Assembly: GCF_918797505.1 (NCBI RefSeq)
Contig: NC_092798.1
Span: 8,135,501 to 8,199,500, forward strand
Length of the DNA: 64,000 nucleotides
Source of the DNA: Bemisia tabaci
Lineage: Eukaryota > Arthropoda > Insecta > Hemiptera > Aleyrodidae
Direction: 5' to 3'
The position numbers and the translations under genes are program-made. This document shows, piece by piece, positions 35,690-46,278 of this stretch. Each line of letters begins with the position of its first letter. Within the stretch, counting starts at the first letter, position 1. The notes under the pieces were generated by a model. The model saw only the letters and a program-made list of their open reading frames with translations, made no database searches and was not told where the DNA came from.

Positions 35690-36379
35690 CAAAAATGTTC
35701 TTCCATTTTAATACACCATTTTGTGTTCGAGCTGCATCGATTTCAAAATTTTTGACGTGACACTCAGATTTGTAAATGATGAGGAATAGCTGGATGTACA
35801 TAATTTCACAGTCCATTTACTGGAGAAATTTTCATTTATTATGCTATTTTTAAATACTTAATTTTAAAAAAAAAATCGGATTTCGACCGTTGAGAGTTAA
35901 TAATATTTGGTCCGTCCCGACGCGACGCAGCGCCTGCCTTCTCACTTTGTACCTGCTGTAAAGATTAATAAAAATTCGGCAATCAAGTAAATTGACCAAT
36001 GCCACAAATCGAAGCCGGAAGAATGCAGGAAAAATTGAGTTAAACCTTATACCTTGGACCTTGAACCTTGAACCCTGAGCGATGCACCGTTCCTAAACTC
36101 TTTGAATGAGGAGCCCTTCACGAGCTTTTCCATTGTTTTATTGTTTATTCGAGTCACTCAGATAGAATCCCACACCTTGACGTTTCTAGCGGAAACGACA
36201 AATCTCTCACGCTATTAACATTGGACTTAAGTAACATGAGCTTTAAAAGCTCTACAACATTAAAAGTTCGGGGTTTCATAATTTTTTGCACATACATGTA
36301 AAGATCATCCTTATCGGTCCGGCAGTTCGTTTGAAATAGTGCTTCCAAGATTTTGCTTGTAGCTGTATAATATAGATGT
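35690..36379. other. no gene recognised
   Basis: AT-rich; includes CTTGGACCTTGAACCTTGAA near 36054, a short repeat. Confidence 0.4.
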
Positions 36380-37115
36380 AATGAGGAATTACTATTTCTG
36401 GCTCATTTATGAAAGCACCTATCTGTAAAGAGAAAATTAAAGTGGGAGAGTAGGAAAAACAAAGAGAGGAAGGAGTAGAGGAAAAATAATGAGAAGAGGG
36501 GGAATATAAAGAGACAGAAGAAAGAGAGAATAACGGGAAGAAGAGAGAGAAGGATAGGAAGAAAAGAAGAGAAAAGGAAACAGGAAAAAGTGAGATAAGA
36601 GATGACAGAGAGGAGTAGGATGAGGAGAGAGGAGCAAGGAGAACAGGATGAAGAAAGAGAAGACGAAGAGTGGAGAGGGGGCAAGAGAGAGAGAGGGAAG
36701 GAAGGGAGAGAAAAGAGGAAGGGGAGAAGAGAGAGAAGAGTAGAAAGAGGAGGGAAGGTAAAAAGAAAAGGAGGAGGAAGAAGAAGAGAATAAAGAGGAG
36801 GGAAAAGAGAGATGTAAGAAGTAAGAAAATGAAAAGAGAGTAGAATAAGGAAATGAAGGAAAAGAGAGAGGAGATGAACAAGAGTATGGAAAAGAATAGA
36901 GGAAGAAGAAATAAAGATGTAAGAGGAACTCTAGAAGAAGATATAAACGATGAAGAACGAAAATAGCAAGGAGAGGGAAGGTGAGACAAAAAGGAGAACG
37001 AAGAAGAAGAAGAAGAAACAGCCCACATTCTGCATAAGAACATTGATGGCACTTGCCGGCACTGTTTTAAAAATGAGCCTAAAATATTAATTCCTCATTG
37101 CGAAATATAGTTTTA
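36380..37115. mobile_element. family A MITE split by an expanded (GA)-rich array
   Basis: Left half 36385-36432 (GGAATTACTATTTCTGGCTC) and right half 37040-37115 (GAGCCTAAAATATTAATTCC) are the two arms of a family A element. Between them lie ~590 bp of almost pure purine (36433-37020). The array sits where the family has AGAGAAA in its centre. Confidence 0.75.
36433..37020 (+). repeat. polypurine (GA)-rich array
   Basis: Nearly only A and G on the plus strand over 590 bp. It produces a spurious 258-codon open frame on minus (S/L/F-rich), which is low complexity and not a gene. Confidence 0.92.
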
Positions 37116-37459
37116 CATAACTAGGAAAAAAGGAATGTTATCAAAAAGATTTCAGTGTTTTAATTCCTGAGCGGCAGGGATATATCTGACAAACGACGAC
37201 GGTGAACCTACTAGACCGCGTATCTCGTTTCGATTGTACGAAGTCATCTGAATGGAGGGGACTTATTGGTGAGAGAGGGATTATTAAAGTTTTCGTGAGT
37301 GTTCTACGTTTGGAAAATAAGGAAAATTGAAAATGAAATTTGTCATATTTTTATCTTCATTCTACATTCTATCGACTATCTCCACTTCGTTCCGCTTTTT
37401 TAAAATTAGTAATGATAGTTTCATCCTTGTTAAATAATTTCCATAGCAATATATTATTT

Positions 37460-37603
37460 GGACTACATTTTGCAATTTGGAACTATAAATTCTGGCTCTT
37501 CTGTAAAAAAAAAAAAAACTCATGTGCATAGGGAAACTAATGGCACATACGTTGTTTTTAAACCGGGCTAGAATTTATAGCTCCTAATTGCTAAATTTAG
37601 TCC
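37460..37603. mobile_element. family A MITE, target duplication ATTT
   Basis: GGACTACATTTTGCAATTTG to TTTAGTCC. ATTT at 37456-37459 and 37604-37607. An A run (~14) interrupts its centre. Confidence 0.9.
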
Positions 37604-37759
37604 ATTTCATTTAAACAATTTTCGTTCTGGGGCTACAATGCTCCTTTCTCGAACTTAAATTTAGAAATTTTGCAGCACTTGGACGTCTCAAGATTTGCCA
37701 TTGATTGTGCGTAGCCTCTTGCATCAAAAAACTGTATCAATTAAGTGAGATTTATTCTG

Positions 37760-38215
37760 CTAGAGAAAAGGAGAAAGGAAAAGAGATAGAAGAAAAGAGA
37801 AGAAAAAGAGGTGGAAAAAAGAGAAGAAAACAGAAGAAAAAGAGGTAGAAAAAAAAGAGAAGAAAAATAGGTAAAAAGAGATGAGAGATAGGGGGAGAGA
37901 TGAAAAGAGAGATGATAAAAGAGATGATAAAAGAGATGAAAAGAGAGATGAAAATAGAGATGAAAAGAGAGATGTTAAGAGAGATGAAAAGAGAGATGAA
38001 AAGAGAGATGAAAAGAGAGATGAAAAGAGAGATGAAAAGAGAGAAAAAAAGAGAGAAAAAAAGAGAGAAAAAAAGAGAGAAAAAAAGAGAGAAGAAAAGG
38101 GAGAAGAAAAGAGAGAAGAAGAGCAGGAAGAAAAGAGAAAGAAGAGCAGGAAGTAACGAGAGAAAAAGAGATAAGAAAGAAGAACAGGATGGAGAGAAAG
38201 AAGAAAAGAACGAAT
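37760..38215 (+). repeat. polypurine minisatellite, GATGAAAAGAGA units
   Basis: 12-bp units are best preserved at 37900-38040, grading into GAGAAAAAAA and GAAGAAAAGA units. The long open frames here on both strands are low complexity. Confidence 0.93.
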
Positions 38216-39779
38216 ATTCAATTAACTTTCTTAATTTACTTTTCAGTCCCTCCCCCTCCCAAATAAAGTGGTCTTAGGGATTTTAAATATTCTAGCGCCC
38301 AGTATTATTGGAACGGGGGGGCGTACGCTACCGCAGCTTTTGGTTTGGGGTCGCAGTAGTGCTTGCACTTCCGTTGGACGGTCGGCAGCCATGGCATCCG
38401 TTGAAGGCCGAAACCAATGACCCAGGACCCGGGTGCACGGGAAGGCCTGAGGGCGGTAGGGAAAACCCCTTCGATAGATAAAACATGTCTGAGTTGGCAG
38501 GGGTCCATGATGGCGGGACGAATAATTAAAATCTCTTCCTCATCTCTGTTTTTTTTCTTTTAGTTTTTGTTAGGGAGTGGATGGGTATAGGTCTAATGGG
38601 TAGGTATGGGACTACTATCTTCTTAACTTTTCTTGATATTTCAAACGCACAATGCTCACGAAAATTCTATTCCCTCCTCTTTCACCAATAACTCCCATCC
38701 ATTCATTTGACTTCATATGATTATCTTCATATCGTTTCTCTTCTTTTTAATGAGTAATGATAGTTGCACAATTGGTAGTTATTTTTCCTAGCAATAAATT
38801 AGAGCTCCTTAGCCCTATCTTTTTCATCAATACGATTTTTGTTTTAGGGTTAAAATGCCCCTTTCTCTGGCATAAATTAATTATTAAATAGAATAGAGGA
38901 TGAATAAGGAAATAAGTGACTTGGGGGGGGGGGGAATTCCGTTGTAGAGAGTGGAATTGAGACACTAAAAGTGCAGTAGAAATTTAATAAATATAATATA
39001 ATTTAATATAATAATACAATTTAATAAAAATAGAGCTTGATGTCATTGAAAAATATGGCAAACTGCCTGTATTAATTATTGAATTCGCCCGGAGATTTTA
39101 TAGAAACAATTTTTTGAATCATAGGAAAATATACAGCAAGTTCAGCTGTACAATTTAGAGTTGCAATGCACGTCCAGTGCTCTTATTTACCTATGTCCTA
39201 GCCTGACTGCTCATCGGAGCAAGGTACGCTTTTTAGCATCTCAAAAGCAATATCAACTCAGTTATGAATACTTGTGGGTAAGACATGATAGGGGATATAC
39301 GGATGAGAAAGGACGGACTCCATTATCTAAAGTTATTTTCATTCGAAATTCATTTGATTTGCAATCATTACAACATGCAGCCCCTGATAATGTCACGTCG
39401 AATCCTACAGCAGATGGCCGTACCGTTTTTGCCAAAGTTAATGAGTCATCTTTAAATTAAAGCATTTGATTTTTAATCGGTGACTGTGCTTTATTTTAAC
39501 TAGTATCTGAACTTTATAAACATATCCATACATCCCTCTTACTCCCATGTACACATACTTTTTTACTTTACCGTATACAATTTTATTAAATTTCCAAATG
39601 CCAACAATTTTTTTTGCCAATTTAAATGGATGAGGTAGTAAAAAAGGGACTTTCCAAATTTAATACGTATGCAGATTTATAATTAATTGAAAAATTATTT
39701 AATGTAGCTCATATAAATATTGAATCATTTGCATCTTGTTGGTATGAATTCGAACTAAAGTGGAAGTGATTACTTGGAT
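38216..39779. other. no gene; isolated GC-rich segment at 38300-38525
   Basis: 38300-38525 is GC-rich in AT-rich surroundings and on minus contains phrases like GGTTTCGGCCTTCAACGGAT; it might be the end of a retroelement, but no domain or tail was found. An open frame at 39161-39460 (+, 99 codons) has no recognisable domain. G run near 38922-38931. Confidence 0.35.
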
Positions 39780-40715
39780 GTAAATGCCCTCACTAAGACA
39801 CGAATAAAGAGATGAAAAGGAGACGAAAAGGAGACGAACAGAAGATGAGATGAAAAAGAGATGAAAAGGAGGTGAAGGGAATGCAATGAAAATGAGATGA
39901 AAAGGTGATGATAACGAGATGAAAAGGTATAGAGATAGGGGAGATAGGTAGAGATAGGTATAGAGATAGGTATAGAGATAGGTAAAGGGATAGATGATAT
40001 AGAGATGAAAAAGAGATGAAAAGGAGTTGAGATGGAAAAGAGATGAAAAGGAGATGAGATGGAGAAGAGATGAAAAGGAGATGAGATGGAAAAGAGATGA
40101 AAAGGAGATGAGATGGAAAAGAGATGAAAAGGAGATAAAAAGGGGATGAAATGAAAATGAGATAATGAGATGGAAAGGTGATGATAATGAGATGAAAAGG
40201 TGATGATAATGAGATGAAAAGGTGATGAGATGAAAAAGAGATAAAAAGGAGAGGAGATGAAAAGGGATGAAAAAGGGATGAAAAGGGGATGAAAAGGGGA
40301 TGAAAAGGGGATGAAAAGGGGATGAAAAGGGGATGAAAAGGGGATGAAAAGGGGATGAAAAGGGGATGAAAAGGGGATGAAAAGGGGGTTAAGATGAAAA
40401 TGAGATGAAAATGAAATGAAAATGAGATGAAAATGAGATGAAAATGAGATGAAAATGAGATGAAAATGAGATGAAAATGAAATGAAAATGAGATGAAAGT
40501 GAGATGAAAATGAGATGAAAATGAGATGAAAAATGAGATGGATAATGAGATGGATAATGAGATGAAATGATAATGAGATGAAATGATAATGAGATGAAAT
40601 GATAATGAGATGAAATGATAATGAGATGAAATGATAATGAGATGAAATGATAATGAGATGAAATGATAATGAGATGAAATGATAATGAGATGAAATGATA
40701 ATGAGATGAAAATGA
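39780..40715 (+). repeat. purine-rich minisatellite block with several unit types
   Basis: Successive zones: GATGAAAAGGAG units (39800-40140), an 11-bp GATGAAAAGGG array (40260-40385), an 11-bp GATGAAAATGA array (40390-40540) and a 16-bp GATGAAATGATAATGA array (40550-40700). The 359-codon minus frame through it is low complexity (S/F/H/I) and not a gene. Confidence 0.95.
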
Positions 40716-40724
40716 GAGAGCTGA

Positions 40725-40792
40725 GGGTCTGGTGCCGGAGCCTCCTCGTGGTGGACCTGGGGCGGGTCTCTGACCCGTGCCAAACGCCGGCA
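40725..40792 (+). ncRNA. HDV-like self-cleaving ribozyme 1
   Basis: Nested double-pseudoknot fold read from sequence: P1 GGGTCT (40725-40730) with GGACCT (40753-40758); P2 TGCCGG (40733-40738) with CCGGCA (40787-40792); P3 GCC/GGT (40740-40742, 40750-40752) around loop TCCTCGT; P4 CGGGTC/GACCCG (40763-40768, 40772-40777); J4/2 TGCCAAACG with the expected catalytic C. The P3-L3 word CCTCCTCG matches that of the HDV antigenomic ribozyme. Cleavage would fall before G40725. In insects such ribozymes mark 5' ends of non-LTR retrotransposons. It starts about 10 bp after the purine minisatellite ends. Confidence 0.85.
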
Positions 40793-40819
40793 AACTGTTG
40801 TGATTCTGCACCCTCCCTC

Positions 40820-41200
40820 GCCTCTGGTTGTTAGCCCATATCTCTTCACACTCGTATAGAGCGATTTAGGATCAAGCGCATCCTTGGTACGTTATTACCT
40901 TGGTTGTTAGCCCATATCCCTAATACGCTCGGGCATGGATCAACCGCTTCCTCGGTGCCTTGCTTCAGCAAGGCTGTTCACACCTTGGATGTTAGGCCAT
41001 ATCCATTGCAGCCTTGGATCAAGCTGAACCTTGGTACGTTATTACCTTGGTTTTAGCCCATATCCCTGGCTTACGGAAGAGATCAAGCGGAACCTGAGGA
41101 ACATGAGGGGAACGATGATCTTCAGAGGACCACTGATAGTAGTTAGGCCATATCCTTGAACCGCGAGGTGCAAGGATCAACCGGTACACAGTGGTCTGAA
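40820..41200 (+). ncRNA. five repeated structured-RNA-like units downstream of ribozyme 1
   Basis: TTAG(C/G)CCATATC begins at 40831, 40907, 40992, 41053 and 41143, and each is followed 24-38 nt later by (G/A)GATCAA(G/C)C. The spacer differs in sequence and in several units can form a short stem (for example CCTTG/CAAGG at 41153-41175). GTACGTTATTACCTTGG is also shared by the first and third units. Looks like a repeated RNA motif in the leader of a retroelement; no named family recognised. Confidence 0.6.
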
Positions 41201-42011
41201 AATCCCGATCTGTGACCGACTTTGCGCGATTCGTCAGCGACCAAATGCAGGGGTGACCGATCGAAGCCTGGCAATCCTGTTCTGGTCAACCTCCGGTATC
41301 TGCCGATGCTTGCGCATTAAGTCTAAAGCCGTCATCCCCCCGGGACACTTTAGACCAGGCAAAGTCGGAACCGGAGGGTCGGACGCCTCTCAAACGGGCT
41401 GGTGGTTGAGGCGATGTTGCAGATTGAAGTAGGTTTTGATGCAGGAGAGCCGAATACTTCACGAGGGTTCCGGGGCCTCGTGGCTCAGGGTATTCTGTTC
41501 TCCTGGGCCGAACAAGCCGGACAAAGTTTCAGCAATCTCTATCTCTGTAGAGAGTATCCAGCTACGAGTTTGTTGTCTCACTGCTGGATCGCACGGTGGT
41601 AGAGGAGTTCCCTGCATGGTCATTGGCGAATTGTTCACTGTTGTGAGTGAGGGTGCGCCCAGAACGCCGACCCAACTCTACATGGCATGAGATCTTGAAG
41701 AGGTCACTGGTTATCCTTACTAAATCTCACTCGACTAAACCTCTGATCTCGTAGGAACTGAGTAGATCCGTTGTGCTTCGTTCGCGCGGGAGTCCGTGTG
41801 AAAAAAGCAGAACGGAGAAGAGATCTTAAGGAGGAAACTGGTCGGTCCGGACCGGCTATAGGGCATCCGATCTCGAGTGAAACAAAGGCATGAGCCCCAT
41901 GCCTTTGTCTTTTAAAATTTCTTCTCAATTTCTTCAAAATTTCTTCAAAATTTTGAATTTCAAATTAACGTAATGCCATGGGAGTTGTAAGTTGGACGGT
42001 CTGTAAGCGTT
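41201..42011 (+). mobile_element. non-coding body between the two ribozymes, AT-rich tail
   Basis: Moderately GC-rich without reverse transcriptase or other domain; hairpins such as AAAGGCATGAGCCCCATGCCTTT (41884-41906). Ends with repeated AATTTCTTCAAA words (41915-41960), like the 3' tail of a retroelement. The 40725-42011 segment may therefore be an internally deleted, non-autonomous retroelement. Confidence 0.5.
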
Positions 42012-42083
42012 GCCGTCTGATGTCGGTTCCTCCTCGTGGTGGACGGTGGAAACGAGGGTTTTACCCTCGGCTAATCGCCGACA
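42012..42083 (+). ncRNA. HDV-like self-cleaving ribozyme 2
   Basis: Same architecture as ribozyme 1 with different stems: P1 GCCGTCT (42012-42018) with GGACGGT (42041-42047); P2 TGTCGG (42021-42026) with CCGACA (42078-42083); P3 TCC/GGT around loop TCCTCGT (two C-G pairs plus a U-U mismatch); P4 CGAGGG/CCCTCG (42053-42058, 42064-42069); J4/2 GCTAATCG, close to the GGCUAAG of the HDV antigenomic ribozyme. The stems differ from ribozyme 1 but stay paired, which is covariation. Confidence 0.87.
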
Positions 42084-43399
42084 AAATATGTGCTGGTTTT
42101 GGTAGTATTACAAAGGGATCAACAATTTAGTCAAATTATAAAGTCTCAACCCCTTTCCCTAGCACCTTTCATATATGAATAAAACACTAACTGATAGTTT
42201 TTGACATTCTCTTGCATGAAAAGAAAAAGCTTCACTTGCGATCTTCTCAATGCCGCTCCTCCTATTGTTGTTATTATCTCTCGCAGACAAGCAATCTTAA
42301 CGAATGAAAATTAGCTCATTTGTACGAGTATTGAATCAGGAAACTAGCAACAACGCATTCGCAACCACTCAAAAATGTCATAAGTTAGCGAGTATATAAG
42401 TCTGAAGCATTACTTTGTTTTAAAATTCTAAAGAAAATTTGATCTTAATTCCTTCATTTTTTCTCGTTGAATCTAAGACTTATTTAAAAGTCTGCCATTT
42501 TGGAGAGGCACTATGTTTCATATCAAACTTGCTCGAATATCCGATTAAAAGTATAAGAATTTTTATGTCTGTATCTCGCAGAGCTTTTCTGTGCATCCCA
42601 TCTCTCTAAATTTTCAGAAAAAAAATAACTATCAAACTTTATGAATACAAGAATATTTATTATGCACCATTAAGATATTTTAATAATAGCACTGATGAGT
42701 GATGAAAATGAAACGCAGATTTACTACAGATCCAATGGGGGTAAATCTTTCCTCAAACGATTGTCGACTGTTAAAGTATATTTAACTCCTTGCTTAATTA
42801 TTTTATTGTATGTAGAAAGGTACGAAAACATTGTTAATTGCAGTTATTGAGCTAAGTATCTGTTCAAATAAAATTGTCTGTTTTTCCTTTTGGAAAAGAG
42901 AAAATGAAATAAAATCGAATAAAAGTGTTTGTTAAATACAAATGTGTAAATTTTTTCTTAACATGATTGGAATATTTAAGAGATTCTATAAAATAAACGA
43001 AATTTTAAGTAGGTAGAATTTTGTTACAAACCATTGTTGATTGCAGTAGAGCCAATTATCTGTTTAAATAAAATTGTTCGTTTTTTCTTTTAAAAAAAAG
43101 AAGAAGAAAATTTAAATTGAATGAAAAAGTGTACGTTAGATACAATTGTATATAAAACAAAATTAAATGAATGGAATAAAAAAGAGATTCTGCGAAATAA
43201 ACGAAATTTGAAGTAGAGTTTTGTTATTTTATTGGACTTAATTAACGTGATGTTATGCCTGAATCCGTTTTTCGAGATACATTTCAATGGTTTCTCTCTT
43301 TAATTAATATTGTGTCAACTTCCTGATATCCTGATAAATAATATATTTTCCAAGTACCACTGCGTAATATAATGATGGCTAAGGTGCAACACGACCACG
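42084..43399. other. no gene; ~204-bp tandem duplication at 42820-43225
   Basis: ATTGCAGTTATTGAGC (42838) and ATTGCAGTAGAGCC (43042) head two diverged copies that also share AAATAAAATTGTNNGTTTTT and ATAAACGAAATTT. The rest is AT-rich and unassigned. Confidence 0.6.
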
Positions 43400-43575
43400 T
43401 ATCTCCATTGCAGTGTTTCAAAATCTCCACTCTAAGTTTGTTTTTTTGGAGAGGAATAAGTCAACTTTATAGCTTGAAATTTAGGCAGCATATTTAAACC
43501 ATCAGAGAAGAAAATTCACGGAAGTTTTCAAGAAATTACGTTGACTAGTTCTCCAAGGAAAAAATTAAGCTTGAC
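43400..43575. mobile_element. family F MITE, partial
   Basis: CCACGTATCTCCATTGCAGT and GAAGTTTTCAAGAAATTACG match the family; ends are incomplete, and a hAT MITE follows at once. Confidence 0.6.
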
Positions 43576-43582
43576 CAAGAAT

Positions 43583-43746
43583 CAGTGGCGTGGCGTGCTT
43601 TGCGATATATCGATTGTCATGACATTGAAACCTATGGAAAAGGGTCGGTAATTAGGATGTTCGCAGCGAACACCATGGTAATCGATTCTTTACCATAGGT
43701 TTAAATGGCAGAACATCGATATATCGCAGAGCACGCCGCGCCACTG
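43583..43746. mobile_element. hAT-type MITE, 8-bp duplication CCAAGAAT
   Basis: 164-bp foldback from CAGTGGCGTGGCGTGCTTTG to the inverse ending GCCACTG. CCAAGAAT at 43575-43582 and 43747-43754. Confidence 0.93.
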
Positions 43747-44463
43747 CCAAGAATCTATAAATTCGCAATCGGAAATACGCGGTCTCTCACTCGAAGCATC
43801 GATTAGTGGTACGAAATAAGATTAAATAGTTATTATAATTTGACAAAAAAATTTCAATTCCTAGACATAATAAATGATGTTTCATACTTACTCTGTGCAA
43901 GAAATGAGGGTCTTGGAGGGCAAGGCGCATAAGTGCAGTTTTTGAAAAAAATGATATATTAATAATTTTAAGTATCTCTAGTCTTAATGCATATTCTGTG
44001 AAAAATTCGCACCCACATTCGAATTTTAAGCATCAACAAGTAAGTTTGAACGTTATTTCTGCCATTGGGATCCATGTAATTTCGAAACTTCAAATCGTAT
44101 TTCTCGAAGTAGCAGAAACTGCACTCATACGCCGTGTCCTCCAAGCCCCTCAAATGTCATTTACGCCGGACACCGTAAATTAAATCCATAAAGTAACTTT
44201 CCATAATTCAACTTGCTCTTCAGAATTTAAATTAGAGCGCAAGTCCATCAACATTTTCCACAGTTGAACTTCGTAGCCTATATTTTTCAAAGGTGGTAAT
44301 AATCAAAGTGGTTAGCTGAACCGTGACTTCAATGATGAGGAATTCTATTTAGCGAAATTGAGCCGAAAGTCACCAGTATGGGTTCTTGAAAGTTCAAGTC
44401 ACCGTTCAATGTTTTTGATTCCCCCTAAGGGTTGAATTTCGAGTCCCCTTGCTTGGTTCAATC

Positions 44464-44628
44464 CAGTAGCGTGGCGTGCTTTGCGATATATCGATTTATC
44501 GGCCATTTGAACCAATGGAAAAGGATCGATAAACAGGGTGTTCGGTGCGAACACCTTAATAATCGATTATTTACCATGGATTTAAATGACATAACAATCG
44601 ACATATCGCAATTCACGCCACGCCACTG
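44464..44628. mobile_element. hAT-type MITE, 8-bp duplication GTTCAATC
   Basis: Same family as 43583-43746: CAGTAGCGTGGCGTGCTTTG to CACGCCACGCCACTG. GTTCAATC at 44456-44463 and 44629-44636. Confidence 0.93.
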
Positions 44629-44902
44629 GTTCAATCTTGTTGGTGTCCGTGCTGATCAAAAGATAAACTTAGAGCCTAAAATTTCAGAAAGTCAAAAGAA
44701 GAAGAAAAAAATGTGGCTGAAAAAATGAAAAATGTTGTGATGCGCAGTCTTGAAACAAATAATTACCACCTGGAATTGGACATAACCTTACTTTCATCAA
44801 GGCTTACACATTTTTTGAATGAAAAACAGCAAGCGTGAAATATAAGACTGAAAGTTGTGGTCGCAATGACCCTGATTCGAATCACAATACAGGGTCTCAT
44901 TT

Positions 44903-45025
44903 GGACTGCATTTTGCAAGGAGGAACTACAGTATTTGGCACATTAGAAAAGTCACTTATCTGTTTAGAGAAACCAATGGAGCATATTTTGCTTCTAAACT
45001 GAGCCAGAAATTGTAATTGCAGTCC
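44903..45025. mobile_element. family A MITE, target duplication ATTT
   Basis: GGACTGCATTTTGCAAGGAG to TTGCAGTCC. ATTT at 44899-44902 and 45026-45029. Confidence 0.88.
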
Positions 45026-45249
45026 ATTTCATGCTTACCTACTATTTTTATAAACTAAGTCTTTACGGCATCCATGGCAGCGAATATGCAAGGTAAAGCG
45101 GATGAATTTGCTTGCTTCAGAAATGAAGGCGCTTCAAATATATGCTTAAAAGTCTTAGGTATCGCCGCGCCGCACTGCCCCATCGTTCTCAGAGAGACCA
45201 ATCTAGCATTCAAATGATCCATTTCGTACTTATTTCATTCATGATTTTT

Positions 45250-45460
45250 TCTTTTTTTTACTACTTCTAATACCTTACACGTGGTAATCTTACGTCAGTT
45301 AGAGTCCCGCCCCATTCAATCCCTACTATACAGCCTACTATCTAGAGGCAACCGTTGTTTGAGACTAACAAACTTGGGTTGCCTAGCTGGGAATCGAACC
45401 CGGGACCTCCTGGATATAGAGCCAGCGATACAACCCTACAACCACCACACAAGAGGCCGG
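45250..45460 (-). mobile_element. tRNA-derived SINE
   Basis: On minus, a tRNA-like head has a perfect B box, GGTTCGATTCC (45399-45389 region), preceded by a stem CTGG...CCAG resembling an anticodon arm, then an unrelated body and an A-rich tail (45250-45263). The head lacks a proper acceptor stem and is followed by the body, so a SINE rather than a tRNA gene. No target duplication identified. Confidence 0.75.
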
Positions 45461-45956
45461 AGTATACGATTCTCCTTGCGAAGTGTGGCTTATTTAAAGC
45501 ATGCATGGCAAGTACTGACTCTTGGTTCCCTAGCTAATTTACTAAAATACACAGCCAAACCCCAGGTTTTTTATGAACAATTTTTTGGAGGGCACTGCAT
45601 GCGTTTGATTTTATGCATCGACACATTTTATGATACTTTATATGTTTTGAAAAAATAACGGAGGAGTTTGTATAATTGATGTGATTTCCACTCTGAGAAA
45701 CTGGGAGCGAAGTGGTGGGCATAAGAAATATCTTGATAATCTAATCAAGAATCGAGGATTTCATTCCAAAACATCGAGGCCAGAGAGAAAGTCGCGAGAC
45801 GGCCGATTTTCATTTCATCGATTTTTCAAAGGAGGAACAACATCGAATCAACAGAAAATCAATGAAACGCAACGATTCCGATCAGAGTTCTGCGACCCTC
45901 TATTGGATAATTGATAAAATGAGGAAAATCAAAACCAGTTTTTTATATTTATATTT
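45461..45956. other. no gene recognised (downstream of Tret1-like)
   Basis: Intergenic sequence beyond the transporter 3' end. The 77-codon plus frame at 45681-45914 shows no domain. Confidence 0.45.
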
Positions 45957-45962
45957 TTTATT
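45957..45962 (-). terminator. candidate polyadenylation signal AATAAA of the Tret1-like gene
   Basis: AATAAA on the minus strand about 22 nt after the stop codon. The 3'UTR would be very short if it is used. AT-rich surroundings make chance matches common. Confidence 0.5.
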
Positions 45963-45983
45963 CCTCTTTCTTTTTTTCAAAAT

Positions 45984-46278
45984 TTAACAGTCAACGCTAC
46001 CAGGGTGATGATCAACTCTAGCCGCTTTTCCGATCGAATACTTTTCTTTGCGATCGTGATTTTTTGTAAAGTAAGTTTCAATCTGCTGCAATGTTTTTCC
46101 TTCGGTTTCCGGTAGACAGAAATAAAGATGAATAACTCCTAGTACTGCACCAGTCCCATAAAGGTACATCATACCGCTGAGGCTAATCCAGTTCTCAATG
46201 AACAAGTATGATTTGATCATGGCCGACTGTATCAAGTACTTTGTGCCTGCCGTGATACCGCATGCTAGCCCACGACCG
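45984..46278 (-). CDS. Tret1-like: Tret1-like coding exon 8 (TM11, TM12, C-terminus)
   Basis: Acceptor TTTTGTTTCAG, phase 2 in. Encodes GRGLACGITAGTKYLIQS, TM11-TM12, the PETEGKTLQQIE motif and a hydrophilic tail ending SVDC before TAA (45986-45984). Confidence 0.96.

Noticed and set aside
36276..37052. 258-codon open frame on minus
   Set aside because: It reads the pyrimidine strand of the (GA)-rich array within a split MITE; low complexity only.
37760..38277. Long open frames on both strands
   Set aside because: Purine minisatellite; R/E/K/D or S/F/L repeats in frame by periodicity.
39770..40849. 359-codon open frame on minus
   Set aside because: It is the complement of the GATGAAAA-type minisatellite; the protein is S/F/H/I low complexity with unit-length repeats and no start context or splice signals.
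45389..45460. tRNA gene on minus
   Set aside because: The B box is perfect, but there is no paired acceptor stem, and a body with an A-rich tail follows, so it is a SINE head.
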